From contig NZ_FOHJ01000013.1 in the NCBI RefSeq assembly GCF_900111405.1, forward strand, positions 1-64,000: a stretch of 64,000 bases of DNA, given 5' to 3'. A model generated the notes under the pieces. It saw only the letters and a list, made by a program, of their open reading frames with translations, made no database searches and had not been told where the DNA came from. This stretch comes from Salinibacillus kushneri (lineage in GTDB: Bacteria; Bacillota; Bacilli; Bacillales; Alkalibacillaceae). A program made the position numbers and the translations under genes. Below are positions 26,541 to 34,559 of the stretch, piece by piece (within the stretch, counting starts at the first letter, position 1; every line of letters starts with the position of its first letter).

Positions 26541-27053
26541 GTGGGCGTTCATGATCACCGACAATCGTCACCGGCAATCGTTCCATGTGCGATTGTTACT
26601 CTATCGGATACAAGAACAGAAGAAACAGATAAAAGCGGAAAACTTATAAAAGATTTGCTTACGGAAACGAACCATAAGTGTGTTGATTATCAAATCTTAC
26701 ATGATGATTATCATTCCATTCAGAATATCATTAAAGATTTATCCAAACGTGAGGATGTGCATTGTATTCTTCTTAATGGAGGAACAGGAATTTCTGTTCG
26801 GGATACGACTTATGAAGCCGTTCGTGATTTACTCGAAAAAGAAATGCCAGGCTTTGGTGAAATTTTTCGAATGTTAAGCTATCAAAAAGATATTGGCTCC
26901 GCTGCCATATTAAGTAGAGCCACCGCAGGCATCTATCAAAACACAGCTATATTTTCCATGCCTGGATCTTCAGGTGCAGTTAAACTTGCGATGAAAGACA
27001 TTATTCTTCCTGAATTATCCCATATCCGGCATGAAATAGAAAAACAATTGTAG
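26541..27053 (+). CDS. moaB: molybdenum cofactor biosynthesis protein B
   Basis: A 170-residue MoaB/MogA-fold protein that adenylates molybdopterin before metal insertion by MoeA. MoCF-binding motifs are visible: AIVTLSDTRTEETDKSG, CILLNGGTGISVRDTTYEAV and FSMPGSSGAVKLAM. The start is GTG 26541 with AGGAGG seven bases upstream. It is transcribed away from moeA; a convergent membrane protein gene follows five bases later. Confidence 0.93.
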   Translation: MGVHDHRQSSPAIVPCAIVTLSDTRTEETDKSGKLIKDLLTETNHKCVDYQILHDDYHSIQNIIKDLSKREDVHCILLNGGTGISVRDTTYEAVRDLLEKEMPGFGEIFRMLSYQKDIGSAAILSRATAGIYQNTAIFSMPGSSGAVKLAMKDIILPELSHIRHEIEKQL

Positions 27054-27057
27054 AGCA

Positions 27058-27522
27058 TCATGCCTCTTTCTTCTGTTTAGAGATAAGCAATTGATAACTA
27101 TAAAGGAGAAGAGCATACCCTATATAAGTCAAAAATAGATAAACAGCTTTAAAATTGACAAACTTATAAAGATTATACCTTTGGAAAAGTGGATTCAATA
27201 AAAAAGAAAGAACAATATTCAAAATGGAATTGACAACGACATAACGCCGAAAATTCCCAAAAGTAAAGTGAAAAATCCAAAGGGTTCCAGCAAAAAAAGG
27301 ACCAAACACAAAAGATAAATCATTAAAAAATCGTTTCACTATATTCCCGCTGACCATCCAAAACTTATATCGAAATGAAACAGAGCAAAATAATAAGACA
27401 AGTCCGGAAGTAAATAAGGATACGGGGAAATAGTTTTGCAAGGATTTTTTCGGATATAAAATGAAGGACAGCCACGAAAGTACAAGAAGACCTAAACGAA
27501 TAATGGATGGAAGCATCTTCAT
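27058..27522 (-). CDS. integral membrane protein, unknown function
   Basis: A 154-residue protein, about five hydrophobic segments, with basic loops (FRYKFWMVSGNIVKRF) and a lysine-rich cytoplasmic end (ISKQKKEA). GGAG precedes the ATG. No family recognised. It sits inside the molybdenum cofactor cluster but has no visible link to it. The 110 bases upstream hold a hairpin (27560-27578) and the biotin carboxylase terminator. Confidence 0.6.
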   Translation of the reverse strand: MKMLPSIIRLGLLVLSWLSFILYPKKSLQNYFPVSLFTSGLVLLFCSVSFRYKFWMVSGNIVKRFFNDLSFVFGPFFAGTLWIFHFTFGNFRRYVVVNSILNIVLSFLLNPLFQRYNLYKFVNFKAVYLFLTYIGYALLLYSYQLLISKQKKEA

Positions 27523-27592
27523 CTATTACTCCTTTTTTCTTTACGTTTTGTAAAAGGGGCTGGTCTTATTCCAGCTTTTTTACATATACGCT

Positions 27593-27628
27593 AAAAACTG
27601 ACCTGAACAAGCTATCCAGGTCAGTTTT
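27593..27628 (-). terminator. terminator of the biotin carboxylase gene
   Basis: AAAACTGACCTG and CAGGTCAGTTTT, a perfect 12-bp stem with a minus-strand T tail, directly past the accC stop. Confidence 0.85.
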
Positions 27629-27638
27629 GTTCATTTTA

Positions 27639-28994
27639 TTAGAATTTTGCATGCTGTCCCTGTAAATATTTCGATACAAAGTCTGTTGTTGTATCCCCTG
27701 ATTGAAAGGCTTGATGCTGAACAACATCTATTAACATCGGAATATTTGTTTTGATACCTTCCACTTTATAATTTTCCAGTACATTTAATAAGGAGTGTAT
27801 GACTTCATCACGGGTCTTTCCCGATACAACTAGTTTTGCAATCATTGGATCATAAAAAGGCGTAACCTTTGACTGAGAATGGACGGCTAATTCATGACGG
27901 ATATTTTCTCCTTCAGGGTAGTTCAGTTCTGTGATTTGGCCTGGAGAAGGAAAGAAGGTTTTAGGATCCTCGGCATAAATCCGAACCTCCATCGCATGTC
28001 CTTCCTTTTTAATCCTAGTTTGTTCTAACGTAAGAGGTTTTCCACTTGCAATCCGAATTTGTTCCTCAACTAAATCAAGACCTGTTATTTCTTCAGTAAC
28101 AGGATGCTCCACCTGAAGTCGTGTATTCATTTCAAGGAAGTAAAAATTCTTTTCTTCATCGACTAAAAATTCAATCGTCCCAGCGTTATAATATCCAATC
28201 GACTTCGCACCTTTCACGGCTGCCTCACCCATTCTTTTTCTTGTTTCTACATCTAAAAACGGTGAAGGAGCCTCCTCTACTACCTTTTGATGACGCCGTT
28301 GAATAGAGCATTCCCGTTCCCATAAATAAACGGTCTCTCCTGCTTGATCGGCCAGGACCTGAATTTCAATGTGGCGAGGGTTGGAAATATATTTCTCCAC
28401 ATACATCGCTCCATCTCCAAAGAAGGTTTGGGCACGTTTTTGATTGCCTTCAAATGCTTTTTTTACCTCTTCCTCGTTATGAGCGATTTGCATTCCAATT
28501 CCCCCACCACCCGATGAGGCTTTTAACATAACCGGATATCCCATTTTGTTGGCTACATGTGCAGCCTCTTCTGCATCTTCAAGGGGATACTGAATACCGG
28601 GAACCACAGGCACTCCTGCTTCCTGCATCGTTTTTCTTGACTCAATTTTGCTTCCCATTTTCGCTATTACTTCAGGAGATGGACCGATAAACACAATACT
28701 ATCTTCCTGGCAGCGCCTTGCAAAATCAGGATTCTCGGACATTAATCCATATCCTGGATGGACAGCCTCGGCTCCAGACTCATGAATCACTTCAAAAATA
28801 CGGTCCATATTCAGATAGCTCTCCTGTACTTGATTTCCACCTACTTGATAGGATTCATCAGCCATCTTTACATGGAGACTTCCTGAATCTGCCTCAGAAT
28901 AAATCGCTACAGTTTCAATCCCTAGCTTTTTACATGTTCGAATGACCCGTGCTGCAATCTCCCCACGATTGGCCACTAAAATTTTATGAAACAA
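27639..28994 (-). CDS. accC: orphan biotin carboxylase (YngH-like)
   Basis: A 451-residue ATP-dependent biotin carboxylase that carboxylates biotin on a carrier protein. ATP-grasp motifs are visible: ILVANRGEIAARVIRTC at the N-terminus, KASSGGGGIGMQ in the glycine loop, YVEKYISNPRHIEIQVL, RECSIQRRHQK and FLEMNTRLQVEHPVTE at the catalytic end. TTG 28994 (AAAGGAGG upstream) is the start. It is nearer to YngH than to the fatty-acid AccC as I remember them. No carrier protein or carboxyltransferase gene is adjacent, so its partner is elsewhere. Confidence 0.88.
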   Translation of the reverse strand: MFHKILVANRGEIAARVIRTCKKLGIETVAIYSEADSGSLHVKMADESYQVGGNQVQESYLNMDRIFEVIHESGAEAVHPGYGLMSENPDFARRCQEDSIVFIGPSPEVIAKMGSKIESRKTMQEAGVPVVPGIQYPLEDAEEAAHVANKMGYPVMLKASSGGGGIGMQIAHNEEEVKKAFEGNQKRAQTFFGDGAMYVEKYISNPRHIEIQVLADQAGETVYLWERECSIQRRHQKVVEEAPSPFLDVETRKRMGEAAVKGAKSIGYYNAGTIEFLVDEEKNFYFLEMNTRLQVEHPVTEEITGLDLVEEQIRIASGKPLTLEQTRIKKEGHAMEVRIYAEDPKTFFPSPGQITELNYPEGENIRHELAVHSQSKVTPFYDPMIAKLVVSGKTRDEVIHSLLNVLENYKVEGIKTNIPMLIDVVQHQAFQSGDTTTDFVSKYLQGQHAKF

Positions 28995-29187
28995 TCTTTT
29001 CCCTCCTTTTACTTCCAATAAAATGTTTATACCTTATTATCTATCATAATATGTTAACGCTTACATTTAAATGATATATCTATAGATTATTCTATTTTTA
29101 ACAAACGGAAGCTTGTCACTAAGAAGGAAATTAGTTCTTTTTTTGATTGAAGCTCGCTTTAGGTCAATATGGTCATTACATATCATA

Positions 29188-29220
29188 GTAAAAGAAGCTT
29201 GGCTATCCAAGCTTCTTTTT
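29188..29220 (-). terminator. terminator of the moa operon
   Basis: AAAAGAAGCTTGG and CCAAGCTTCTTTT, a 13-bp stem with a 4-base loop, 18 bases past the moaC stop. Confidence 0.85.
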
Positions 29221-29237
29221 GGCTGATTCACTGTTAT

Positions 29238-29726
29238 TTATGGTTCTATTGTTGAGTATCTTTGATAATGACCACTTTTCCCGCCATCTTTTTCAATAAG
29301 ATAAGTTGGTCCAAGCTCCATGCTCTTATCCATTGCCTTACACATATCATAAATCGTCAATCCGGTAACACTTGCTGCTGTTAATGCTTCCATTTCCACA
29401 CCCGTGGATCCTTTTGTTTTAACGGTTACATAGATTCCAATTAATCCTTCTTCAGGGAACTCAAAATGAATATCCATTTTGGTTAACATTAAAGGGTGAC
29501 ACATAGGAATAAGGTCAGAGGTTTTCTTTCCCGCCATAATCCCTGCCGTTTGGGCTACAGCCAGCACGTCCCCTTTTTTCATGTTCCCTTCTTGAACCGC
29601 TTTCCATACGGTTTCCTTCATTTTAACTTGTGAGTACACAACAGCTTTTCGCCCTGATTCATCCTTATCAGATATGTCGACCATGTTGGCTCTTCCCTGC
29701 TTATTAAAATGGGTAAACTCTGACAT
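29238..29726 (-). CDS. moaC: cyclic pyranopterin monophosphate synthase
   Basis: A 162-residue MoaC that converts the MoaA product into cyclic pyranopterin monophosphate. Characteristic sequences are [46 protein letters not shown] and [20 protein letters not shown] with the late MCKAMDK. It is the last gene of the mobB-moaE-moaD-moaC run, ended by a strong terminator. moaA is not in the window. Confidence 0.96.
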   Translation of the reverse strand: MSEFTHFNKQGRANMVDISDKDESGRKAVVYSQVKMKETVWKAVQEGNMKKGDVLAVAQTAGIMAGKKTSDLIPMCHPLMLTKMDIHFEFPEEGLIGIYVTVKTKGSTGVEMEALTAASVTGLTIYDMCKAMDKSMELGPTYLIEKDGGKSGHYQRYSTIEP

Positions 29727-29761
29727 GTAAACACCTATCTTTCTATTCCTGTTTTTAAATT

Positions 29762-30004
29762 TTATCCCCCGCTCACTGGAGGAATGAATGCGACTATATC
29801 ATGATCTGCCAGTGTTTCCGTTCTCTCTGCATATTCTTCATTTATGGCAACCATCGATTGCGCTAATTCACTTTTCGCACTTGGATATTGTGCTTGAAGC
29901 CACTCGGTTAATTGATCAATCTGCCAATTTCCAGCTTCTTCAATCACCATCTCACGTTCTCCTATTTTTTCAGCAAGTCCTGCAAAGAATAAAATTTTAA
30001 CCAT
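29762..30004 (-). CDS. moaD: molybdopterin synthase small subunit
   Basis: An 80-residue ubiquitin-fold sulfur carrier of molybdopterin synthase. It ends [10 protein letters not shown]; the terminal Gly-Gly is the site of thiocarboxylation. ATG 30004 (GGAGGGG upstream) overlaps the end of moaE by eight bases, so the subunits are translationally coupled and made in step. The upstream in-frame ATG lacks a ribosome binding site. Confidence 0.93.
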   Translation of the reverse strand: MVKILFFAGLAEKIGEREMVIEEAGNWQIDQLTEWLQAQYPSAKSELAQSMVAINEEYAERTETLADHDIVAFIPPVSGG

Positions 30005-30485
30005 TTGCTTCCCCTCCATCTATTGGTTCACCTTTAGGATAGGCAATGGTTTCCTGTTGATTACCAACCCATGACTCCCCATTTGTCCAAAATTCCTTCT
30101 TCCAAATCGGAACCATCTGTTTAATACGCTCGATGCCATGGCGGGAAGCTTCAAAAGATTCGTTTCGGTGTGGTGTGGACACTGCGACAATGACTGCTAT
30201 ATCGGAAATGTCCATTCGCCCTATTCGATGTTGAATAGAAACACATGCCTCAGACCATTTTTCCTTAATTTCATTTCCAATTTTCTGAAGCATTTTTTCA
30301 GCCATTTCATCATAGGCTTCATATTCTAAATACTGTGTTTGCTTATCCCCCGTCCATTCTCTTACAGTACCGACAAAAAGATTAACTGCACCTGCTTTTG
30401 GATTGGAAACATGCTGTATTGCCATTTCCGTCGATAGTGGTTTTTCTGTAATGACAAACGGCTTATCAAAAACCTCATCACTCAT
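29997..30485 (-). CDS. moaE: molybdopterin synthase large subunit
   Basis: A 162-residue MoaE that, with MoaD, inserts the dithiolene sulfurs into precursor Z. Family sequences are NLFVGTVREWTGDK, YLEYEAYDEMAEKML and the catalytic-lysine region MVPIWKKEFWTNGESWVG. The stop overlaps the moaD start, and the start overlaps the mobB stop by eight bases: a compact operon. Confidence 0.95.
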   Translation of the reverse strand: MSDEVFDKPFVITEKPLSTEMAIQHVSNPKAGAVNLFVGTVREWTGDKQTQYLEYEAYDEMAEKMLQKIGNEIKEKWSEACVSIQHRIGRMDISDIAVIVAVSTPHRNESFEASRHGIERIKQMVPIWKKEFWTNGESWVGNQQETIAYPKGEPIDGGEANG

Positions 30486-30978
30486 CCATATTTCTCTCCC
30501 TTACATTTTGGTTTAAAAAATAACACAACTGCTGTTTATCTTCTATTGAAAAAACAGGATAGTCTAACCAACCAGTCGAAAACCACGTCATACAAGCCAT
30601 TATATTTGAAAGCCCTGCTAGTAATTCCTGGTCCTGATCCTCTTTTAACATCACCACTTTGGGATAGTCAGCTTCTTTAAAGCCTTCTACAAAGATGATG
30701 TCTGCTTCCGATTTCATAAACGCTATCATTTGATGTAAGGTCATAGGACTTTTCTTTAAAATTGCCGACTTTTGCCCGGATGTAATGGCAGTAATGGTAG
30801 CACCAGCCTTACGATGACGCCATGTGTCCGTTTTTTCATGATCCATTTCAAAATTATGTCCATCGTGTTTAATCGTACCTGTACGAAAGCCCTGTTCAGA
30901 AAAATAATCCACTAGTTTTTCAATTAACGTAGTTTTTCCTGTGTTTTTATAGCCCACCACCTGAATAACATTGGTCAA
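30478..30978 (-). CDS. mobB: molybdopterin-guanine dinucleotide synthesis GTPase
   Basis: A 166-residue P-loop GTP-binding protein thought to help MobA make the guanine dinucleotide form of the cofactor. Walker A is GYKNTGKTTL, followed by IKHDGHNFEMDHEKTDTWRH and IIFVEGFKEADYPKVVML. The start is TTG 30978 with GGAGGGG upstream. mobA is not here. It begins 26 bases after the membrane protein gene at 31005, suggesting one transcript. Confidence 0.9.
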   Translation of the reverse strand: MTNVIQVVGYKNTGKTTLIEKLVDYFSEQGFRTGTIKHDGHNFEMDHEKTDTWRHRKAGATITAITSGQKSAILKKSPMTLHQMIAFMKSEADIIFVEGFKEADYPKVVMLKEDQDQELLAGLSNIMACMTWFSTGWLDYPVFSIEDKQQLCYFLNQNVRERNMDE

Positions 30979-31004
30979 GGTCTCCCCTCCTCAGAAATCA
31001 CAAA

Positions 31005-32096
31005 TTACTCAGTAACAAGGTTCTTTTTATTCAGAAGGCTTTTTCCTTTAACAAAAAGAATACTTTCATAGATAATAAAAAATAAAATGATCCAAGCGCC
31101 TGCAATGAGAATAAACACACGAATAGAAGGTAAAATACTCGCTGTGACCCATGGTAATTCTGTAGCATCAAAAGACAACGTAAAGGCGTATAACATACCA
31201 AATGTAAAGTTTCGTGACCACTGTGTTACATTATATGAGCCAATCCCTTCTTCAAAACCTAAGTCTCTAATACGAACCCATGCCCGGTAAATCTCGATTA
31301 TCTCTACAGCTACATACCAAATCAGAACCCAAAACCAAATAAACAGAATATAAGGGCCAGGAACAACATCAGATAATGTACTGGCAAGTCCTGTAATAGA
31401 CATGGCTCCATGTATAATACAATTTGTATTTGGCCAATCCTTTTTGATATCCTGTACTTTGCTATTCATATATCTCCTTGCAATATAAATAAAACCAATA
31501 ATGTAAAAAACAACTCCCAGGCTAATAAAAAATAGATAAACAAAACCTGGAATTTGGTCTCCAAATAATGTTGAGAATAAAACAACTAAAGATTCAGTAC
31601 TTACAGTTGATAATAAGACAGACCCATGAACATGCTGAAACTTTTCCTGTTTCCAAATATAGACAAACCTCTTCATAATAATGACAACATAAAAAACCCA
31701 TAAAAACAAAGCGATAAATCCCATTACATAAGCTAAAATGCTGAATTCTGGCAGACGATTAGCCACTACGACGCCTGTTACAGAAGTTCCGGCAATCCAG
31801 GTACCTACAGCAAAAATCTGCATAGAATTCTTAAAATGATCCGACCTTTTTTCTTTATGAGCAGCTACATTTAAATAGGAAGAACCTATCGTAATCCAAC
31901 ATAAAATAAGAAAAATACTTAATAATTGATATATACGGGATGGAAAGGGAAGTTCATGTAATGCTCCCATTATAAAAATCCCATAGGCCATCACAACTGC
32001 AGCAGAAGCTGTTTCCGATGGCGAATGACTGAAAAACTTTTCCTTAATAAAGTAAAAGATGATACCTGCGATGATTGTCCAGAGAAGTAACTCCAT
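31005..32096 (-). CDS. polytopic membrane protein, possible TDT-like anion channel
   Basis: About 363 residues, ten predicted helices. ATG 32096 (GGGGG upstream) is preferred; the frame extends 67 codons further upstream without a ribosome binding site and with an atypical sequence. Helix regions such as FAVGTWIAGTSVTGVVVANR and FGMLYAFTLSFDATELPWVT give a loose resemblance to TDT/SLAC1 transporters, which I cannot confirm. It is directly upstream of mobB and could be an oxyanion channel tied to molybdenum use. Confidence 0.55.
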   Translation of the reverse strand: MELLLWTIIAGIIFYFIKEKFFSHSPSETASAAVVMAYGIFIMGALHELPFPSRIYQLLSIFLILCWITIGSSYLNVAAHKEKRSDHFKNSMQIFAVGTWIAGTSVTGVVVANRLPEFSILAYVMGFIALFLWVFYVVIIMKRFVYIWKQEKFQHVHGSVLLSTVSTESLVVLFSTLFGDQIPGFVYLFFISLGVVFYIIGFIYIARRYMNSKVQDIKKDWPNTNCIIHGAMSITGLASTLSDVVPGPYILFIWFWVLIWYVAVEIIEIYRAWVRIRDLGFEEGIGSYNVTQWSRNFTFGMLYAFTLSFDATELPWVTASILPSIRVFILIAGAWIILFFIIYESILFVKGKSLLNKKNLVTE

Positions 32097-32309
32097 CTCT
32101 ATTCCCCCAAGTACTATATAAACTGGTTCATGTATAAAATAACAGTAATGATTAACAAATGGATTGGCGAATCCACTTGTTTTAAAGAGGAATTGGATAT
32201 ACCATGGTCTATTATGAATATACTCTTGCTTCCATTGTAAAGCATTTTGTCTATGTATAAACATTTTAAATGGAACAATCCTGGTAAATTCATTCATAAA
32301 CAGATAAAA

Positions 32310-32334
32310 GGCTTAGGAAAAACCTAAGCCAAAA
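32310..32334 (-). terminator. terminator-like hairpin
   Basis: GGCTTAGG and CCTAAGCC arms around AAAAA, with a CTTTT tail on the minus strand, between ridA and the membrane protein gene. Confidence 0.5.
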
Positions 32335-32488
32335 TTCGGTATATTTTAGTTATTTTTTAAAATTTATATCCTAATAAGTAAAGTACCGCTCTTGTCGTAT
32401 AAGGACAAAACCCGAAGAGCAGTTTCCTTTATGATGAGATGATTTTCATAACTTGGTACTTAAAGGTATTTGGAGTATATTCCCGGAA

Positions 32489-32860
32489 TTATTTATATGC
32501 TACTGCATCAATTTCCACAAGAACATTTTTTGGCAGGCGGCTTACTTCAACAGTAGCACGTGCTGGATAAGGCTCGTCCAAAAACTTGGCATAGGTGTCA
32601 TTAATGGTTGGAAAATCATCCATGGATGTTGTGTAAATCGTAAACTTTACAACGTTCGAAAATGTAAGTCCTGCCTCCGTTAAGATGGCCTCGATATTTT
32701 TCATAACTTGCCTGGTTTGATTAACGATACCACTTGCAATCTCTCCACTGTCCGGATTTATCGGAATTTGTCCGGAAACATATAAGAATCCCCCTGCCTC
32801 TACAGCTTGTGAATAAGGACCAATTGCCTGCGGTGCATCAGTCGTTTGAATCGTCTTCAT
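32489..32860 (-). CDS. ridA: RidA-family enamine/imine deaminase
   Basis: A 123-residue YjgF/YER057c/UK114 protein that hydrolyses reactive 2-aminoacrylate-type enamines from PLP enzymes. Family motifs are PQAIGPYSQAVEAG, LYVSGQIPINPDSG, VVKFTIYTTSMDDFP, and the catalytic-arginine region PARATVEVSRLPKNVLVEID. GGAG precedes the ATG. It is monocistronic, with no neighbour link. It is probably a cytosolic trimer, as in the family. Confidence 0.93.
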   Translation of the reverse strand: MKTIQTTDAPQAIGPYSQAVEAGGFLYVSGQIPINPDSGEIASGIVNQTRQVMKNIEAILTEAGLTFSNVVKFTIYTTSMDDFPTINDTYAKFLDEPYPARATVEVSRLPKNVLVEIDAVAYK

Positions 32861-33009
32861 GTTATCACACTCCTAAACGGTTATTATCCCCTATTTATAA
32901 CGTGAATTTCAAAGATTGTGAACCCTTTTTAATCAAAAAATGTTATAAATAGAAAAACTGCCTCTTCCCACATCGAGACAGTTCATCCTATCATCCTAAA
33001 AAATAATCT

Positions 33010-33873
33010 TTAATGCTCCTGATTTTGTCCGTCAACATAACGCCCATAATCGGGAATTGCCAATTGATCAAAGTGCTCAGCCAATTGTTGCAATTGAGTG
33101 GATAACTCCTCTCCGGACATAGGAATACCATGACCAGCGACGGCTACATTTGGTTTTAAGGCTTCGAGTTTTCTGACAGAATCCCGTGCCGCCTGCCAAT
33201 CTGTTGTTAAATAACGTGGTGGACCACTTATTTCCTGGTCCTGAACCATCACTTTAAAAAGAGATTCCTGCTTAACGGTTACAAACGCATCCCCGACAAT
33301 TAACGAACCATCCTGTTCCCGGAAAAAGGATACATGACCAGGGGAATGTCCAGGAGTATGTATCCACTTCCATTCACCAAGATGTGGAACACTGCCATCA
33401 CTCGGTAAAGCTTGCACGTGATCCCCCAGATTTATCGGTTCATTTGGAAAATAGGGTGACATCTTAGCCACCATGCCCCCTTCTACTGTAGGATCAGGTT
33501 CAGGATAACTCTTCTCACCAGTTAAAAATGGGAGTTCGGACTGATGAGCATAAACCGGAACATCCCAATGCTCAACTAAATCCACAATAGCTCCTACATG
33601 ATCAAAATGGCCGTGTGTCAGTATAATTCCCTCTGGTGAACGATCCTCACCAAAGCGTCTTACTACTTCACTGATAATATCATCTGCTGAACGGGGCATA
33701 CCCGCATCTATGAGCATCCAGTTATCTTCTTTCGGTTTCCCGACAAACACTACATTTACTACCTGAATCGGAAAACAATAAATATCTGGGGTAACTGCTT
33801 GTCCTACTCCGCTTGTAAGGGATGTCACAGGGATAAAACGATGGTCATCGCTATATTCCATATAATCCGTCAT
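33010..33873 (-). CDS. metallo-beta-lactamase fold hydrolase
   Basis: A 287-residue MBL-fold hydrolase. The metal motif is HGHFDH, with later ligands in HTPGHSPGH, VGDAFVTV and VAGHGIPM. It is a glyoxalase II/lactonase-like layout, with an open inserted loop (LTGEKSYPEPDPTVEGGMVA). The substrate cannot be told, as the fold covers many reactions. GAGGAGGG precedes the ATG. It is a single gene between terminators. Confidence 0.88.
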   Translation of the reverse strand: MTDYMEYSDDHRFIPVTSLTSGVGQAVTPDIYCFPIQVVNVVFVGKPKEDNWMLIDAGMPRSADDIISEVVRRFGEDRSPEGIILTHGHFDHVGAIVDLVEHWDVPVYAHQSELPFLTGEKSYPEPDPTVEGGMVAKMSPYFPNEPINLGDHVQALPSDGSVPHLGEWKWIHTPGHSPGHVSFFREQDGSLIVGDAFVTVKQESLFKVMVQDQEISGPPRYLTTDWQAARDSVRKLEALKPNVAVAGHGIPMSGEELSTQLQQLAEHFDQLAIPDYGRYVDGQNQEH

Positions 33874-33950
33874 ACTTTCCCTCCTCTTGAAAATGAACTA
33901 TCAATAGTTTTTCATTTGGTAGAGAAAGTATGAATGTACATTATATCTTC

Positions 33951-33985
33951 TTGAAAAAATAAACAGGAAACGATTGGTTCCTGTT
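33951..33985 (-). terminator. terminator of the AbrB-like gene
   Basis: AACAGGAA and TTCCTGTT arms with a TTTATTTTTT tail on the minus strand. Confidence 0.75.
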
Positions 33986-34009
33986 CCTTTTTCATGAAAA
34001 TATATAGAT

Positions 34010-34276
34010 TTAAACCTCCTGAGGTTGTCCCATGCTTTTAATCTCTTCTGCACACTCATAACATACTTTCTTTCCTTTAAAATCAACAGTATCCTTTACA
34101 TTATCACATATAACACACGATTCATGGGAGCGAAACTTTTTCAAAACAATCATATCGTCATCCACGAAAATTTCAATCGGATCCTTAATGTTAATATCCA
34201 TCGTACGTCTAAGTTCGATGGGAATGACAATACGCCCCAACTCATCTACCTTCCTTACCAATCCAGAAGCTTTCAT
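34010..34276 (-). CDS. AbrB-family transition-state regulator with a cysteine-rich tail
   Basis: An 88-residue protein. Residues 1-50 form an AbrB/SpoVT DNA-binding domain, with the hallmark VRKVDELGRIVIPIELRR. Unlike B. subtilis AbrB and Abh, the C-terminal half contains CVICDN and KVCYEC, a CxxC...CxxC pair that could bind zinc or act as a redox switch. Length is that of AbrB. It is likely a dimeric or tetrameric regulator of post-exponential genes. It is monocistronic with its own terminator. Confidence 0.85.
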   Translation of the reverse strand: MKASGLVRKVDELGRIVIPIELRRTMDINIKDPIEIFVDDDMIVLKKFRSHESCVICDNVKDTVDFKGKKVCYECAEEIKSMGQPQEV

Positions 34277-34559
34277 ATTTTACAAAATCCTCCCTATTTA
34301 AATAATTTTTGTTTTTCTTCCCATTTATTTATATAAGTAAACTACTATTTACATAGTTTATCAAAAAATTTCCACTTTTCCATTAACAGTTATATTACAA
34401 TTGAAATTAAAGCCATATACCTAGATAGAAACACCTATTGCTATTTAGCCTTTGATTCCTTTTTACATTAATTATTATCTTAATCAGTGTTTATCCGCAG
34501 AGCTCCAATCATTTCTTGTCCTAAAGAAAAGGCGTGCACTGATATTGCACGCCAGGAGT

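Noticed and set aside
31005-32297. 430-codon version of the ten-helix membrane protein
   Set aside because: No ribosome binding site at 32297 and the extra residues do not look like a membrane protein; ATG 32096 has a good site.
32384-32430. Possible riboswitch between ridA and the membrane protein gene
   Set aside because: Only a nested GCTCTT/AAGAGC hairpin; it does not match a molybdenum cofactor or any other riboswitch I know.
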